From the NCBI GenBank assembly GCA_025362615.1, contig JANYFQ010000375.1:1-6150 (forward strand): a stretch of 6,150 bases of DNA. Reading direction: 5' to 3'. The stretch is from Hymenobacter sp. Lineage in GTDB: Bacteria > Bacteroidota > Bacteroidia > Cytophagales > Hymenobacteraceae. This document shows positions 1 to 6,146 of the stretch, in pieces. How positions within the stretch are numbered: the first letter of the stretch is position 1; every line of letters begins with the position of its first letter. The position numbers and the translations under genes are program-made. The notes beneath the pieces were generated by a model. It was not told the origin of the DNA. It did not search any database and was given only the letters and a program-made list of their open reading frames with translations.

Positions 1-1
1 C

Positions 2-3000
2 ATCACCCAACCCGCCTCGGCCCTGGCCCTGGGCGGCACCCAAACCAACGTGACGGTGAGCGGCGGCAGCGACGGCACGGCCACCGTGACGGCCACGGGC
101 GGCACCAGCGCCTACACCTACGACTGGACCCCCGGCACGCCCGCCGGCGACGGCACGGCCACGGTAACGGGCCTGAGCGCGGGCACCTACTCGGTGCTCG
201 TCACCGATGCCAACGGCTGCCCGGCCACGCACAGCTTCACCATCACGCAGCCCGCCACGGTGGCCCCGACCGTGACGGCCCCGGCCAACGGCAGCCTGAC
301 CAACAATAACCGGCCGACCTACAGCGGCACCGGCCCGGCCGGCAGCACCATCACGGTGCTGGTGGACGGCACGAGCAGCGGCACGACCACCGCCACCGGC
401 GGCACTTGGAGCCTGACCCCCGCCACGGCCCTGGCCGACGGCGCCCACACGGTGAGCGCCACGGCCACGGCCGGCACCACCACCAGCGGCCCCTCGAACG
501 TGAACACCTTCACGGTGGACGCCACGGCCCCGACCGTCGTCGTCAGCTCGACGGCCGGCAGCAACGGCACTACGACTTCGACCACGCCGCTGCCCTTCGC
601 GGTGACGTTCTCGGAAGCCGTGCTGAACTTCGTGAGCGGCGACGTAACAGTGACGGGCGGTACGCTGAGCGGCTTTACGGGCAGCGGCGCAACGTACACC
701 CTGAGCGTGACGCCGACCGGCAACGGCCCGGTGACGGTGCGGGTGAGCGTGGCGGCCAACGTGGCCCAGGACGCGGCCGGCAACGGCAACGCGGCGGCCC
801 CGGCGTTCGCGCTGAGTTACCAGGCCTCGCGGGTGACGAGCATCACGCGCCTCACCCCCACGCCCACGGCCACGGCCACGGTGAGCTACCGGGTGACGTT
901 TGCGGTGAGCGTGACGGGTGTGTCGGCCAGCAACTTTGCTTTGACCACCACCGGCGCCGTGAGCGGGGCCAGCGTGGGCGCAGTCAGCGGCTCGGGCACG
1001 AGCTACACCGTCGAGGTGAACACGGGCACGGGCACCGGCAACGGCACCCTGCGCCTGGACGTGGACAACACGACCGGCATCGCGCCGGCCCTGACGAACG
1101 TGCCCTTCACCGGCGGCGAAGTCTATACCATCACCAAGAGCTTCGCGGCGGCGCCGACGCTGCGCCTGCAAGGCGCGGGCAGCACTACTGGCCGCAACGA
1201 CGTGACGGCCTTCGTGGACGTGGTGCAGGTGCTGAGCGGCGGCTCTCCCTTTGCGGGGGGCTTGCAGAACGGCAGCTTTGAGACGAACAACGTGGCGGCG
1301 GGCAGTGTCTTGTACGCCCCCGGCACCTTTGGCGCGCCCACCGGCGCGGTGGCCGCGCCCTGGAGCCTGGCCCCCTTCTCCGGCGTGTCGCGCAACGGCA
1401 GCGCCTTTGGGTCCACGGCTGCGGCCGGCGACGCGGTGGCGCTGCTGCAATCTTACCTCGGCACCAACAGCAATGTGTCGCAGAACCTGGCCGTGCCCAC
1501 GGGCCTCTACCAGGCCAGCTTTCAGGTGGCCCAGCGCACCAACCAGGCCAGCGACCAAGTGGTGCAGGCGTTCGTCAACAACGTGTTCGTGGGCAGCATC
1601 CAGCCCGCCAACGGCACCTACCAGACCTTCACTTCGGCCGAGTTCAGCGTGACGGCCCCGGCCCTGACGGCGACCATCACGAGTACGGCCCCCGACCCGA
1701 CCACCACCACGCCCATCCCGGTGACGGTGACGTTCTCGCAGGCCGTAACCGGCTTCGTGGCCACCGACGTAGTGGCAACCAACGGCACGGTGAGCGGCTT
1801 CAGTGGCAGCGGCACGACCTACATCTTCAACGTAGCACCCACCGCGGCGGGCCTCGTGACGGTGGACGTGCCGGCCGCCGTGGCCCTCGACGCCAACAAC
1901 ACCGGCAACGCGGCGGCCACGCCCCTGACCCGGACCTACAACCTGCCCGACTTGCTCATCAGCACCACCGGCCCGGGCGGCAGCCCCATTGCCATCGCGG
2001 CGGGCAGCTACAACAACGTCACCATCACGGGCAGCGGCTTCGGCCAGCTTGCCGGGGCGGTGGTCGTGAACGGGGCGATGCTCGTGCAAGGCTCGCTGGA
2101 CACCAATTGCCAGGCCCTGACCGGCACGGGTAGCTTCACGCTGGCGGCCGGTGCCACGCTGAGCATCTGCGACGCGAACGGCCTCACGACCACCGGCAGC
2201 ACCGGGGCGGTGCGCGTCAGCGGCACCCGGTCCTATTCGTCGGATGCGTCCTATGCCTACAACGGCACGGCTCCGCAAGCCACCGGCGCGGGCCTGCCCG
2301 CCACGGTCCGCAACCTAACCATCGCCAACCCCGCCGACGTGACCCTGACGGCCCCCGTGGCCATCGCCCAAACCCTGACGATGGCCGCCGCCGGCAACCT
2401 GGCCCTCAACGGCCAGCCCCTGACGCTGCTGAGCGACGCCACCGGCACGGCCCTGGCCGTGAACAGCGGCGCGGGCATCGTCACGGGCGGCACGGCCACC
2501 GTGCAACGGTATTTAACGACGACCAACCCCGGCCTGGGCTACCGCCACTACAGCAGCCCGGTGCGCGGCAACACGATGAGCGACCTGGCCACGGCCAGCT
2601 TCACGCCCGTCTTCAGCGCCACCTACAACACGGCCACCACGGCCCCGCCGGCCGCCGGTTTCCCCACCGTGCTGGGCTACGACCAGGGCCGGATGAACAC
2701 GACGGCCTACCAGGGCTTCGACCGGGGCTGGTTCTCGCCCGCCGCCACGGCCACTATGGGTGCCGCCACCGGCTACGCCGTGAACCTGCGCGGCACCGAA
2801 GTCGTGGACTTCACCGGCACGCTCCGCACCGGCGACTACGCCCGCGCCCTGCCCCGCGCCGCAGGCATCGTGGGCGGCGAGGGCCTGCACCTGGTGGGCA
2901 ACCCCTACCCGGCCCCCATTGATTGGTCGCTGGTGACGACGGCCGACCGGCCGGGCGTGGACGCGGCGTTCTACGTCTTCGAGAGCAGCAGCCAGTACGG

Positions 3001-3880
3001 CGGGGCCTACCGCTCGGCCGTGAACGGCATCGGCAGCAGCGCCTTCATCGGCAGCAGCCAGGGCTTCTTCGTGCGCGTCACGCCGGGGCAGACCTCGGGC
3101 ACACTCACCTTCAAAAACGCCCACCGCCTGACCGACTACGCCCAGCAAGTAGCGGTGCGGCGCGGCGCGGCCGACACCCGCCCGCTGGTGCAGCTCGCGC
3201 TGGCCGGGTCCGGCGCAACCGATAACCTGTACGTGTACGCCGAGGCCGGCGCTACCCCCGGCGTAGACGCGCAGTACGACGCGGCCAAGCTGGCCAACCC
3301 CAGCGGGCTGAACCTGGCCGCCCTTACCGCCACCGGCGAAGCGCTGGCCATCGACGGCTTGCCGGTCTTCGCCACCGCCCAGCGCATTCCGCTGCAATTG
3401 GCCGTGCCGGCGAATGGCCCCTACACCCTGACGGCCGCCACCCTGGCGAACCTGCCCGCCACCACAGCCGTGACGCTGACCGACGCGCTGGCCGGCACCA
3501 CCACCGACCTGCGCCGCGTGAGTAGCTACCGCTTCACGGCCGTTGCTGCGGCCCCGGCCACGGGCCGCTTCTTCCTCAACCTGACCCCGGCCGGCACGGC
3601 GCTGGCTGCCAACGCGGCCGTACTAGCGGCGCAGGCGCAAGTGTACCCCAACCCGGCGCACGATGCCTTCACCTTGCTGCTGCCCCCGGTGGTGGGTGCC
3701 ACGCAGGCCACGGCCACGCTGGTCAATGCCCTGGGGCAGGTAGTACACACCCAAACCCTGGCCCTGACGGCCGGCGGTGCCACCGCCCGCTACACCACGG
3801 CCGGCCTCGCGGCGGGCGTGTATGCCCTGCGCCTGAGCGCCGGCAAGGAAACCGCCACCCTGCGCGTGGTGCTGGAGTAA
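2..3880 (+). CDS. T9SS-sorted modular surface protein with SprB-like and Ig-like repeats (5' end outside window)
   Basis: This is a probable exported cell-surface or adhesion protein; the open frame runs in from the left edge, so the signal peptide and true start are not visible. The GTG at 50 is internal, because the same frame reads ITQP at positions 2-13. Residues here count from position 2. Residues 1-84 are a SprB-type repeat (TGGTSAYTYDW, LSAGTYSVLVTDANGC, closing ITQP). Residues 88-177 are an Ig-like module ending VDATAP. Residues 178-273 and 552-648 are two related Ig-like modules (VTFSEAV, VTFSQAV, each followed by a SGFxGSGxTY strand), and 278-378 is a more divergent one. Residues 385-550 hold an NGSFE motif (423-427), suggesting a galactose-binding-like or DUF642-like fold. 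After a beta-rich stretch come GYRHYSSPV (846-854) and GNPYPAPIDW (966-975), motifs common in T9SS cargo. Residues 1214-1292 (VYPNPAHDAF, NALGQVV, LAAGVYALRL) are a type A T9SS sorting domain, which is normally cleaved on export. Ligand and exact role are unknown. Confidence 0.93.
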   Translation: MTQPASALALGGTQTNVTVSGGSDGTATVTATGGTSAYTYDWTPGTPAGDGTATVTGLSAGTYSVLVTDANGCPATHSFTITQPATVAPTVTAPANGSLTNNNRPTYSGTGPAGSTITVLVDGTSSGTTTATGGTWSLTPATALADGAHTVSATATAGTTTSGPSNVNTFTVDATAPTVVVSSTAGSNGTTTSTTPLPFAVTFSEAVLNFVSGDVTVTGGTLSGFTGSGATYTLSVTPTGNGPVTVRVSVAANVAQDAAGNGNAAAPAFALSYQASRVTSITRLTPTPTATATVSYRVTFAVSVTGVSASNFALTTTGAVSGASVGAVSGSGTSYTVEVNTGTGTGNGTLRLDVDNTTGIAPALTNVPFTGGEVYTITKSFAAAPTLRLQGAGSTTGRNDVTAFVDVVQVLSGGSPFAGGLQNGSFETNNVAAGSVLYAPGTFGAPTGAVAAPWSLAPFSGVSRNGSAFGSTAAAGDAVALLQSYLGTNSNVSQNLAVPTGLYQASFQVAQRTNQASDQVVQAFVNNVFVGSIQPANGTYQTFTSAEFSVTAPALTATITSTAPDPTTTTPIPVTVTFSQAVTGFVATDVVATNGTVSGFSGSGTTYIFNVAPTAAGLVTVDVPAAVALDANNTGNAAATPLTRTYNLPDLLISTTGPGGSPIAIAAGSYNNVTITGSGFGQLAGAVVVNGAMLVQGSLDTNCQALTGTGSFTLAAGATLSICDANGLTTTGSTGAVRVSGTRSYSSDASYAYNGTAPQATGAGLPATVRNLTIANPADVTLTAPVAIAQTLTMAAAGNLALNGQPLTLLSDATGTALAVNSGAGIVTGGTATVQRYLTTTNPGLGYRHYSSPVRGNTMSDLATASFTPVFSATYNTATTAPPAAGFPTVLGYDQGRMNTTAYQGFDRGWFSPAATATMGAATGYAVNLRGTEVVDFTGTLRTGDYARALPRAAGIVGGEGLHLVGNPYPAPIDWSLVTTADRPGVDAAFYVFESSSQYGGAYRSAVNGIGSSAFIGSSQGFFVRVTPGQTSGTLTFKNAHRLTDYAQQVAVRRGAADTRPLVQLALAGSGATDNLYVYAEAGATPGVDAQYDAAKLANPSGLNLAALTATGEALAIDGLPVFATAQRIPLQLAVPANGPYTLTAATLANLPATTAVTLTDALAGTTTDLRRVSSYRFTAVAAAPATGRFFLNLTPAGTALAANAAVLAAQAQVYPNPAHDAFTLLLPPVVGATQATATLVNALGQVVHTQTLALTAGGATARYTTAGLAAGVYALRLSAGKETATLRVVLE

Positions 3881-3904
3881 ACCACCCCGGCCACTGGCCG
3901 CCTA

Positions 3905-3942
3905 CGCAAGGCCCGCTTCCGCTCGGAGGCGGGCCTTTTGCG
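3905..3942 (+). terminator. Intrinsic terminator of the surface-protein gene
   Basis: A 14-bp stem (3908-3921 with 3924-3937, one T.G wobble) has a minimal loop and is followed by TTTT (3936-3939), 25-60 bases after the stop codon at 3878-3880. The flanks CGCAA (3905-3909) and TTGCG (3938-3942) are also complementary, so an alternative pairing extends the stem with a two-base bulge. It lies just beyond the stop of the convergent small ORF (3952), so it may also stop transcripts from the other side, although there is no T-run in that direction. Confidence 0.85.
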
Positions 3943-3951
3943 TGCCGCCCA

Positions 3952-4065
3952 TTACCCGCAAAACACGAACAGCAGCCCCAGCACCACGATGAACACCACG
4001 TACATCAGTCCGTCCGAAAGAACGTAGCGGCCGTACTGACGGAAGAAGGCGCGGAGGCGGTGCAT
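3952..4065 (-). CDS. Small single-span membrane protein, 37 aa, function unknown
   Basis: On the minus strand an ATG at 4065-4063 opens a 37-codon frame that ends in TAA at 3954-3952. The product starts with a basic, aromatic stretch (MHRLRAFFRQYGRY, four Arg), continues through VLSDGLMYVV, and ends in a hydrophobic segment at about residues 20-36 (FIVVLGLLFVF) followed by Cys-Gly. This predicts one inner-membrane helix with the N-terminus in the cytoplasm by the positive-inside rule. The start is supported by a consensus-type Bacteroidota -7 box (TACTTTTG) only six bases upstream, which would give an almost leaderless mRNA. The gene is divergent from recJ and convergent with the surface-protein gene. 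I do not recognise a named family and assign no function. The alternative is a chance ORF in GC-rich DNA, but the composition, promoter and terminator placement argue against that. Confidence 0.66.
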   Translation of the reverse strand: MHRLRAFFRQYGRYVLSDGLMYVVFIVVLGLLFVFCG

Positions 4066-4071
4066 GGGCCG

Positions 4072-4079
4072 CAAAAGTA
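4072..4079 (-). promoter_or_regulatory. Bacteroidota -7 box (TACTTTTG) for the small membrane ORF
   Basis: The plus strand reads CAAAAGTA, so the minus strand reads TACTTTTG, which fits TAnnTTTG fully. Six bases separate it from the ATG at 4065, so transcription would begin at or within a few bases of the start codon. I do not see a convincing -33 TTTG on this strand, and the assignment rests on the -7 box and its position. Confidence 0.5.
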
Positions 4080-4092
4080 CGCGGCGGGGCCG

Positions 4093-4119
4093 TTGCCGGG
4101 CGTTTGGGGCGTACTTTTG
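4093..4119 (+). promoter_or_regulatory. Probable recJ promoter (-7 box TACTTTTG at 4112-4119)
   Basis: TACTTTTG at 4112-4119 matches the Bacteroidota -7 consensus TAnnTTTG. A TTG at 4093-4095 lies 16 bases upstream, slightly closer than the usual -33 spacing, so that half is weak. The ATG of recJ begins 24 bases after the box, predicting a leader of about 20 bases. The placement also decides the recJ start: the in-frame GTG at 4060 would lie upstream of this promoter. Confidence 0.55.
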
Positions 4120-4143
4120 AAGAAATTGTTATCCCTTCGTGCT

Positions 4144-5898
4144 ATGCCGCTACCCGTTGCCAAAAGCTGGAATTTCGCCCCCGTGCCCGACCCGGCCGCC
4201 GTTGCTACCCTCACCGCCGCCCTCGGCATTGCCCCCGAAATAGCCGCCCTGCTGGCCCAGCGCGGCCTGAATGACCCCGCCGAAGCCGCCGCCTTTTTCG
4301 CCCCCGCCCTCGCCGCCCTGCCCGACCCGCTGCTGATGCAGGACATGGCCCCCGCCGTGGCCCGCCTCGCCCACGCCCTGCACACCGGCGAGAAAGTGCT
4401 GGTGCTCGGCGACTACGACGTGGACGGCATCACATCGGTGGCCGTGGTGATGAGCTACCTCACCCCGCTTTTTGGCGTGGAGCGCCTGCGCGACTACATC
4501 CCCGACCGCTACACCGAGGGCTACGGCATCAGCCACAAGGCCATCGACACGGCCGCCGACGAGGGTTTTGGGCTCATCGTGGCCCTCGACTGCGGCATCA
4601 AGGCCAACGAGGCCGTGGCCTACGCCAGCAGCCGGGGTGTCGATTTCATCATCGCCGACCACCACTTGCCCGGCGAACACCTGCCCGCCGCCGTGGCCGT
4701 GCTCGACCCCAAGCGGGCCGACTGCCAGTACCCTTACAAAGAACTGTCGGGCTGCGGCGTGGGCTTCAAGCTCATGCAGGCCCTGGGCCGGCACCTGGGG
4801 TTGGACGACGCGCCCCTCTTCGACTTACTGGACCTGCTGACCGTGAGCATCGCCGCCGACATGGTGCCCATCACGGGCGAAAACCGCATCCTGGCCGCCC
4901 ACGGCCTGCGCCGCTTCAACGAGGATGCCGCCCGGCTGCGCCCCGGCCTGGCCGCCCTGCTGGAGCTGGCCACCCTGCGCGAGGGCCGCCTCACCATCAG
5001 CAGCCTCATCTTTGGGTTTGCGCCCCGCATCAACGCCGCCGGGCGCATGGGCGATGCCCGCCGCGCCGTGGCCATGCTGCTGGCCCCCAACCAGCAGGAA
5101 GCCCGCTACACGGCCGAAGTCGTGGACCAGATGAACCTGCAACGGCGCGGCTCCGACCAGCTCACCACCCAGCAGGCCCTGGCCCGCATCGCTGCCGACC
5201 CGGCCCTGCAAAACGCCCGCGCCACCGTGCTCTACCAGGCCGACTGGCACCAGGGCGTGCTCGGCATCGTGGCCTCGCGCTGCCTCGACCAGTACTACCG
5301 CCCCACCGTCATCCTTACCCAGCGCGACGGCCGCGCCACGGGCTCGGCCCGCTCGGTGGCGGGCTTCGACATCCACACCGCCCTCGAAACCTGCGCCCCG
5401 CTCCTCGACCAGTTCGGCGGGCACCGCGCCGCCGCCGGCCTCACCCTCAAGGTCGAAAACGTGCCCGCCTTTCAGCTACAGTTCGAGCAGGTGGTAGCCG
5501 ATACCCTGCGCTCGGAGCACCTCGTGCGGCCCGTGGACATTGCCGCCACCCTGCCCCTGGAGCGCCTCACGGAGGCTTTTTTTGAGGAGCTGCGCCCGAT
5601 GGAGCCCTTCGGCCCCGGCAACCCCAGCCCCGTTTTCGCTACCCACGGCCTGCGGGCCGTGCCCGGCAGCGCCCGCCTCGTGGGCACCAACCACCTCAAG
5701 CTGCGCCTCGCCCCGGCCGACCCCGCCGCGCCCGTCGTGGTCGTGGACGCCATCGGCTTCGGCCTCGCCGACTACCTGCCCCAGGTAGAAGCCGGCCAGC
5801 CCTTCAGCGCCGCCTACACCCTCGAAATGAACGAGTACCGGGGCTTCCGCACGGTGCAATTGCGGCTCGTGGATTTGCGCTGGGCACAAATCGATTAA
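4144..5898 (+). CDS. recJ: Single-stranded-DNA-specific exonuclease RecJ
   Basis: RecJ degrades single-stranded DNA 5' to 3' in the cytoplasm with Mn or Mg ions, acting in RecF-pathway recombination, mismatch repair and base excision repair. The 584-residue product is close to the usual RecJ length. The DHH phosphoesterase motifs are in order: GDYDVDG (DYDVDG at residues 90-95), DCG (149-151), DHH (172-174, within DHHLPGE) and LSGCGVGFK (201-209), then PRINAAGRM (294-302). The DHHA1 nucleic-acid-binding part follows with GIVASR (374-379), GSARS (400-404) and GGHRAAAG (425-432). The C-terminal OB-like part contains EPFGPGNPSPVF (from 487). All metal-binding motifs are intact, so it should be active. 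ATG 4144 is preferred to the in-frame GTG at 4060, because the earlier start overlaps the small divergent gene and precedes the recJ -7 box. It appears monocistronic here; the next gene downstream is not visible. Confidence 0.96.
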   Translation: MPLPVAKSWNFAPVPDPAAVATLTAALGIAPEIAALLAQRGLNDPAEAAAFFAPALAALPDPLLMQDMAPAVARLAHALHTGEKVLVLGDYDVDGITSVAVVMSYLTPLFGVERLRDYIPDRYTEGYGISHKAIDTAADEGFGLIVALDCGIKANEAVAYASSRGVDFIIADHHLPGEHLPAAVAVLDPKRADCQYPYKELSGCGVGFKLMQALGRHLGLDDAPLFDLLDLLTVSIAADMVPITGENRILAAHGLRRFNEDAARLRPGLAALLELATLREGRLTISSLIFGFAPRINAAGRMGDARRAVAMLLAPNQQEARYTAEVVDQMNLQRRGSDQLTTQQALARIAADPALQNARATVLYQADWHQGVLGIVASRCLDQYYRPTVILTQRDGRATGSARSVAGFDIHTALETCAPLLDQFGGHRAAAGLTLKVENVPAFQLQFEQVVADTLRSEHLVRPVDIAATLPLERLTEAFFEELRPMEPFGPGNPSPVFATHGLRAVPGSARLVGTNHLKLRLAPADPAAPVVVVDAIGFGLADYLPQVEAGQPFSAAYTLEMNEYRGFRTVQLRLVDLRWAQID

Positions 5899-5953
5899 AG
5901 TAAGTATGGGTGCCGAACAAAAATCCCCGGTAGCCTCGCAATAAACTAAAATA

Positions 5954-5967
5954 GTAACTGACGTTAC
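5954..5967. repeat. Small palindrome GTAAC-N4-GTTAC, left arm
   Basis: GTAAC TGAC GTTAC is a perfect 5-bp inverted repeat around a four-base spacer, nested inside the left terminal arm. The same arms recur in the right end with a different spacer, so it is a candidate binding site or tip hairpin. Confidence 0.6.
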
Positions 5968-5976
5968 GCAGTGCTT

Positions 5977-5999
5977 CAAACCCCCACGGGGTTCCGTAG
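5977..5999 (-). repeat. 23-bp palindromic repeat, copy 1 (inverted)
   Basis: Read on the minus strand this copy agrees with copy 3 (6101-6123) at 22 of 23 positions. On its own it folds into a hairpin of AACCCC (5979-5984) with GGGGTT (5988-5993) around a three-base loop. It begins about 80 bases after the recJ stop. Confidence 0.75.
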
Positions 6000-6004
6000 T
6001 TTTT
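5979..6004 (+). terminator. Possible recJ terminator formed by palindrome copy 1
   Basis: The 6-bp hairpin AACCCC/GGGGTT is followed, after six bases (CCGTAG), by TTTTT at 6000-6004. The T-run is further from the stem than in a textbook terminator, so this is only a candidate, but no other hairpin with T's is visible between the recJ stop at 5898 and here. Confidence 0.3.
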
Positions 6005-6022
6005 AACCGACGTGCAGCAGCC

Positions 6023-6050
6023 CGGCTGGAACCCCGTGGGGGTTCGGCCG
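6023..6050 (+). repeat. Palindromic repeat, copy 2, with extended hairpin
   Basis: The core GAACCCC (6029-6035), loop GTG and GGGGTTC (6039-6045) is identical to the core of copy 3. It shares GGAACCCC...GGGGTTCG with copy 3 but lacks its CTAC lead. The outer stem is CGGC (6023-6026) with GCCG (6047-6050), separated from the core by a small internal loop. It lies in the centre of the inverted-repeat element, in the same orientation as copy 3. Confidence 0.75.
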
Positions 6051-6065
6051 CCCCTGCCTGACTTA

Positions 6066-6095
6066 CCGGGGGTGTGCGCTTCGCGCCAACCCCGG
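6066..6095 (+). other. Hairpin in the centre of the palindromic element
   Basis: CCGGGG (6066-6071) pairs with CCCCGG (6090-6095), and GCGC (6076-6079) with GCGC (6083-6086) around a TTC loop; four and three unpaired bases lie between the two stems. With copy 2 this gives two side-by-side hairpins in the loop between the long terminal arms. Confidence 0.5.
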
Positions 6096-6100
6096 CTTTG

Positions 6101-6123
6101 CTACGGAACCCCGTGGGGGTTCG
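6101..6123 (+). repeat. 23-bp palindromic repeat, copy 3
   Basis: GAACCCC (6106-6112), GTG, GGGGTTC (6116-6122) form a 7-bp hairpin, preceded by CTACG. It is the inverse of copy 1 with one mismatch and forms the inner part of the right terminal arm. Confidence 0.75.
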
Positions 6124-6132
6124 CGGCAGCGC

Positions 6133-6146
6133 GTAACAGCAGTTAC
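6133..6146. repeat. Small palindrome GTAAC-N4-GTTAC, right arm
   Basis: GTAAC AGCA GTTAC mirrors the 5954-5967 palindrome. The five-base arms are unchanged while the spacer differs, so the two left-arm mismatches at 5961-5962 fall in the spacer only. Confidence 0.6.

Larger units (their letters stand above)
4072..4119. repeat. 11-bp perfect inverted repeat spanning the divergent promoters
   Basis: CAAAAGTACGC (4072-4082) and GCGTACTTTTG (4109-4119) are exact reverse complements separated by 26 bases. Each arm contains one of the two opposing -7 boxes plus three further symmetric bases. The symmetry may simply be two similar promoters facing apart, or it may be a shared operator; the sequence alone cannot tell. 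Confidence 0.7.

Noticed and set aside
857..880. Hexamer-like DNA repeat (CCCACG/GCCACG) as a phase-variable tract
   Set aside because: Only about four imperfect units, in multiples of three bases, encoding PTPTATATV; changes in copy number would not shift the frame.
406..1281. 291-codon plus-strand frame rich in Arg, Gly and His
   Set aside because: Out-of-frame shadow of the modular surface protein; composition reflects repeated ACGGCC-type codons, no domain.
2513..3397. 294-codon open frame on the minus strand inside the surface-protein gene
   Set aside because: Gly/Val/Ala/His/Arg-rich translation typical of an antisense shadow in GC-rich DNA; no recognisable domain, and the plus strand is clearly coding.
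4060..4143. N-terminal extension of recJ from the in-frame GTG at 4060
   Set aside because: It would overlap the small divergent gene, start upstream of the recJ -7 box, and add 28 residues not expected in RecJ; ATG 4144 fits better.
4150..5424. Long minus-strand frames opposite recJ (4150-4794 and 4825-5424)
   Set aside because: Antisense shadows; the plus strand carries a complete set of RecJ motifs.
5997..6004. TAGTTTTT as a plus-strand -7 box
   Set aside because: It differs from TAnnTTTG at the conserved final G, has no visible -33 element, and no ORF follows within the window.
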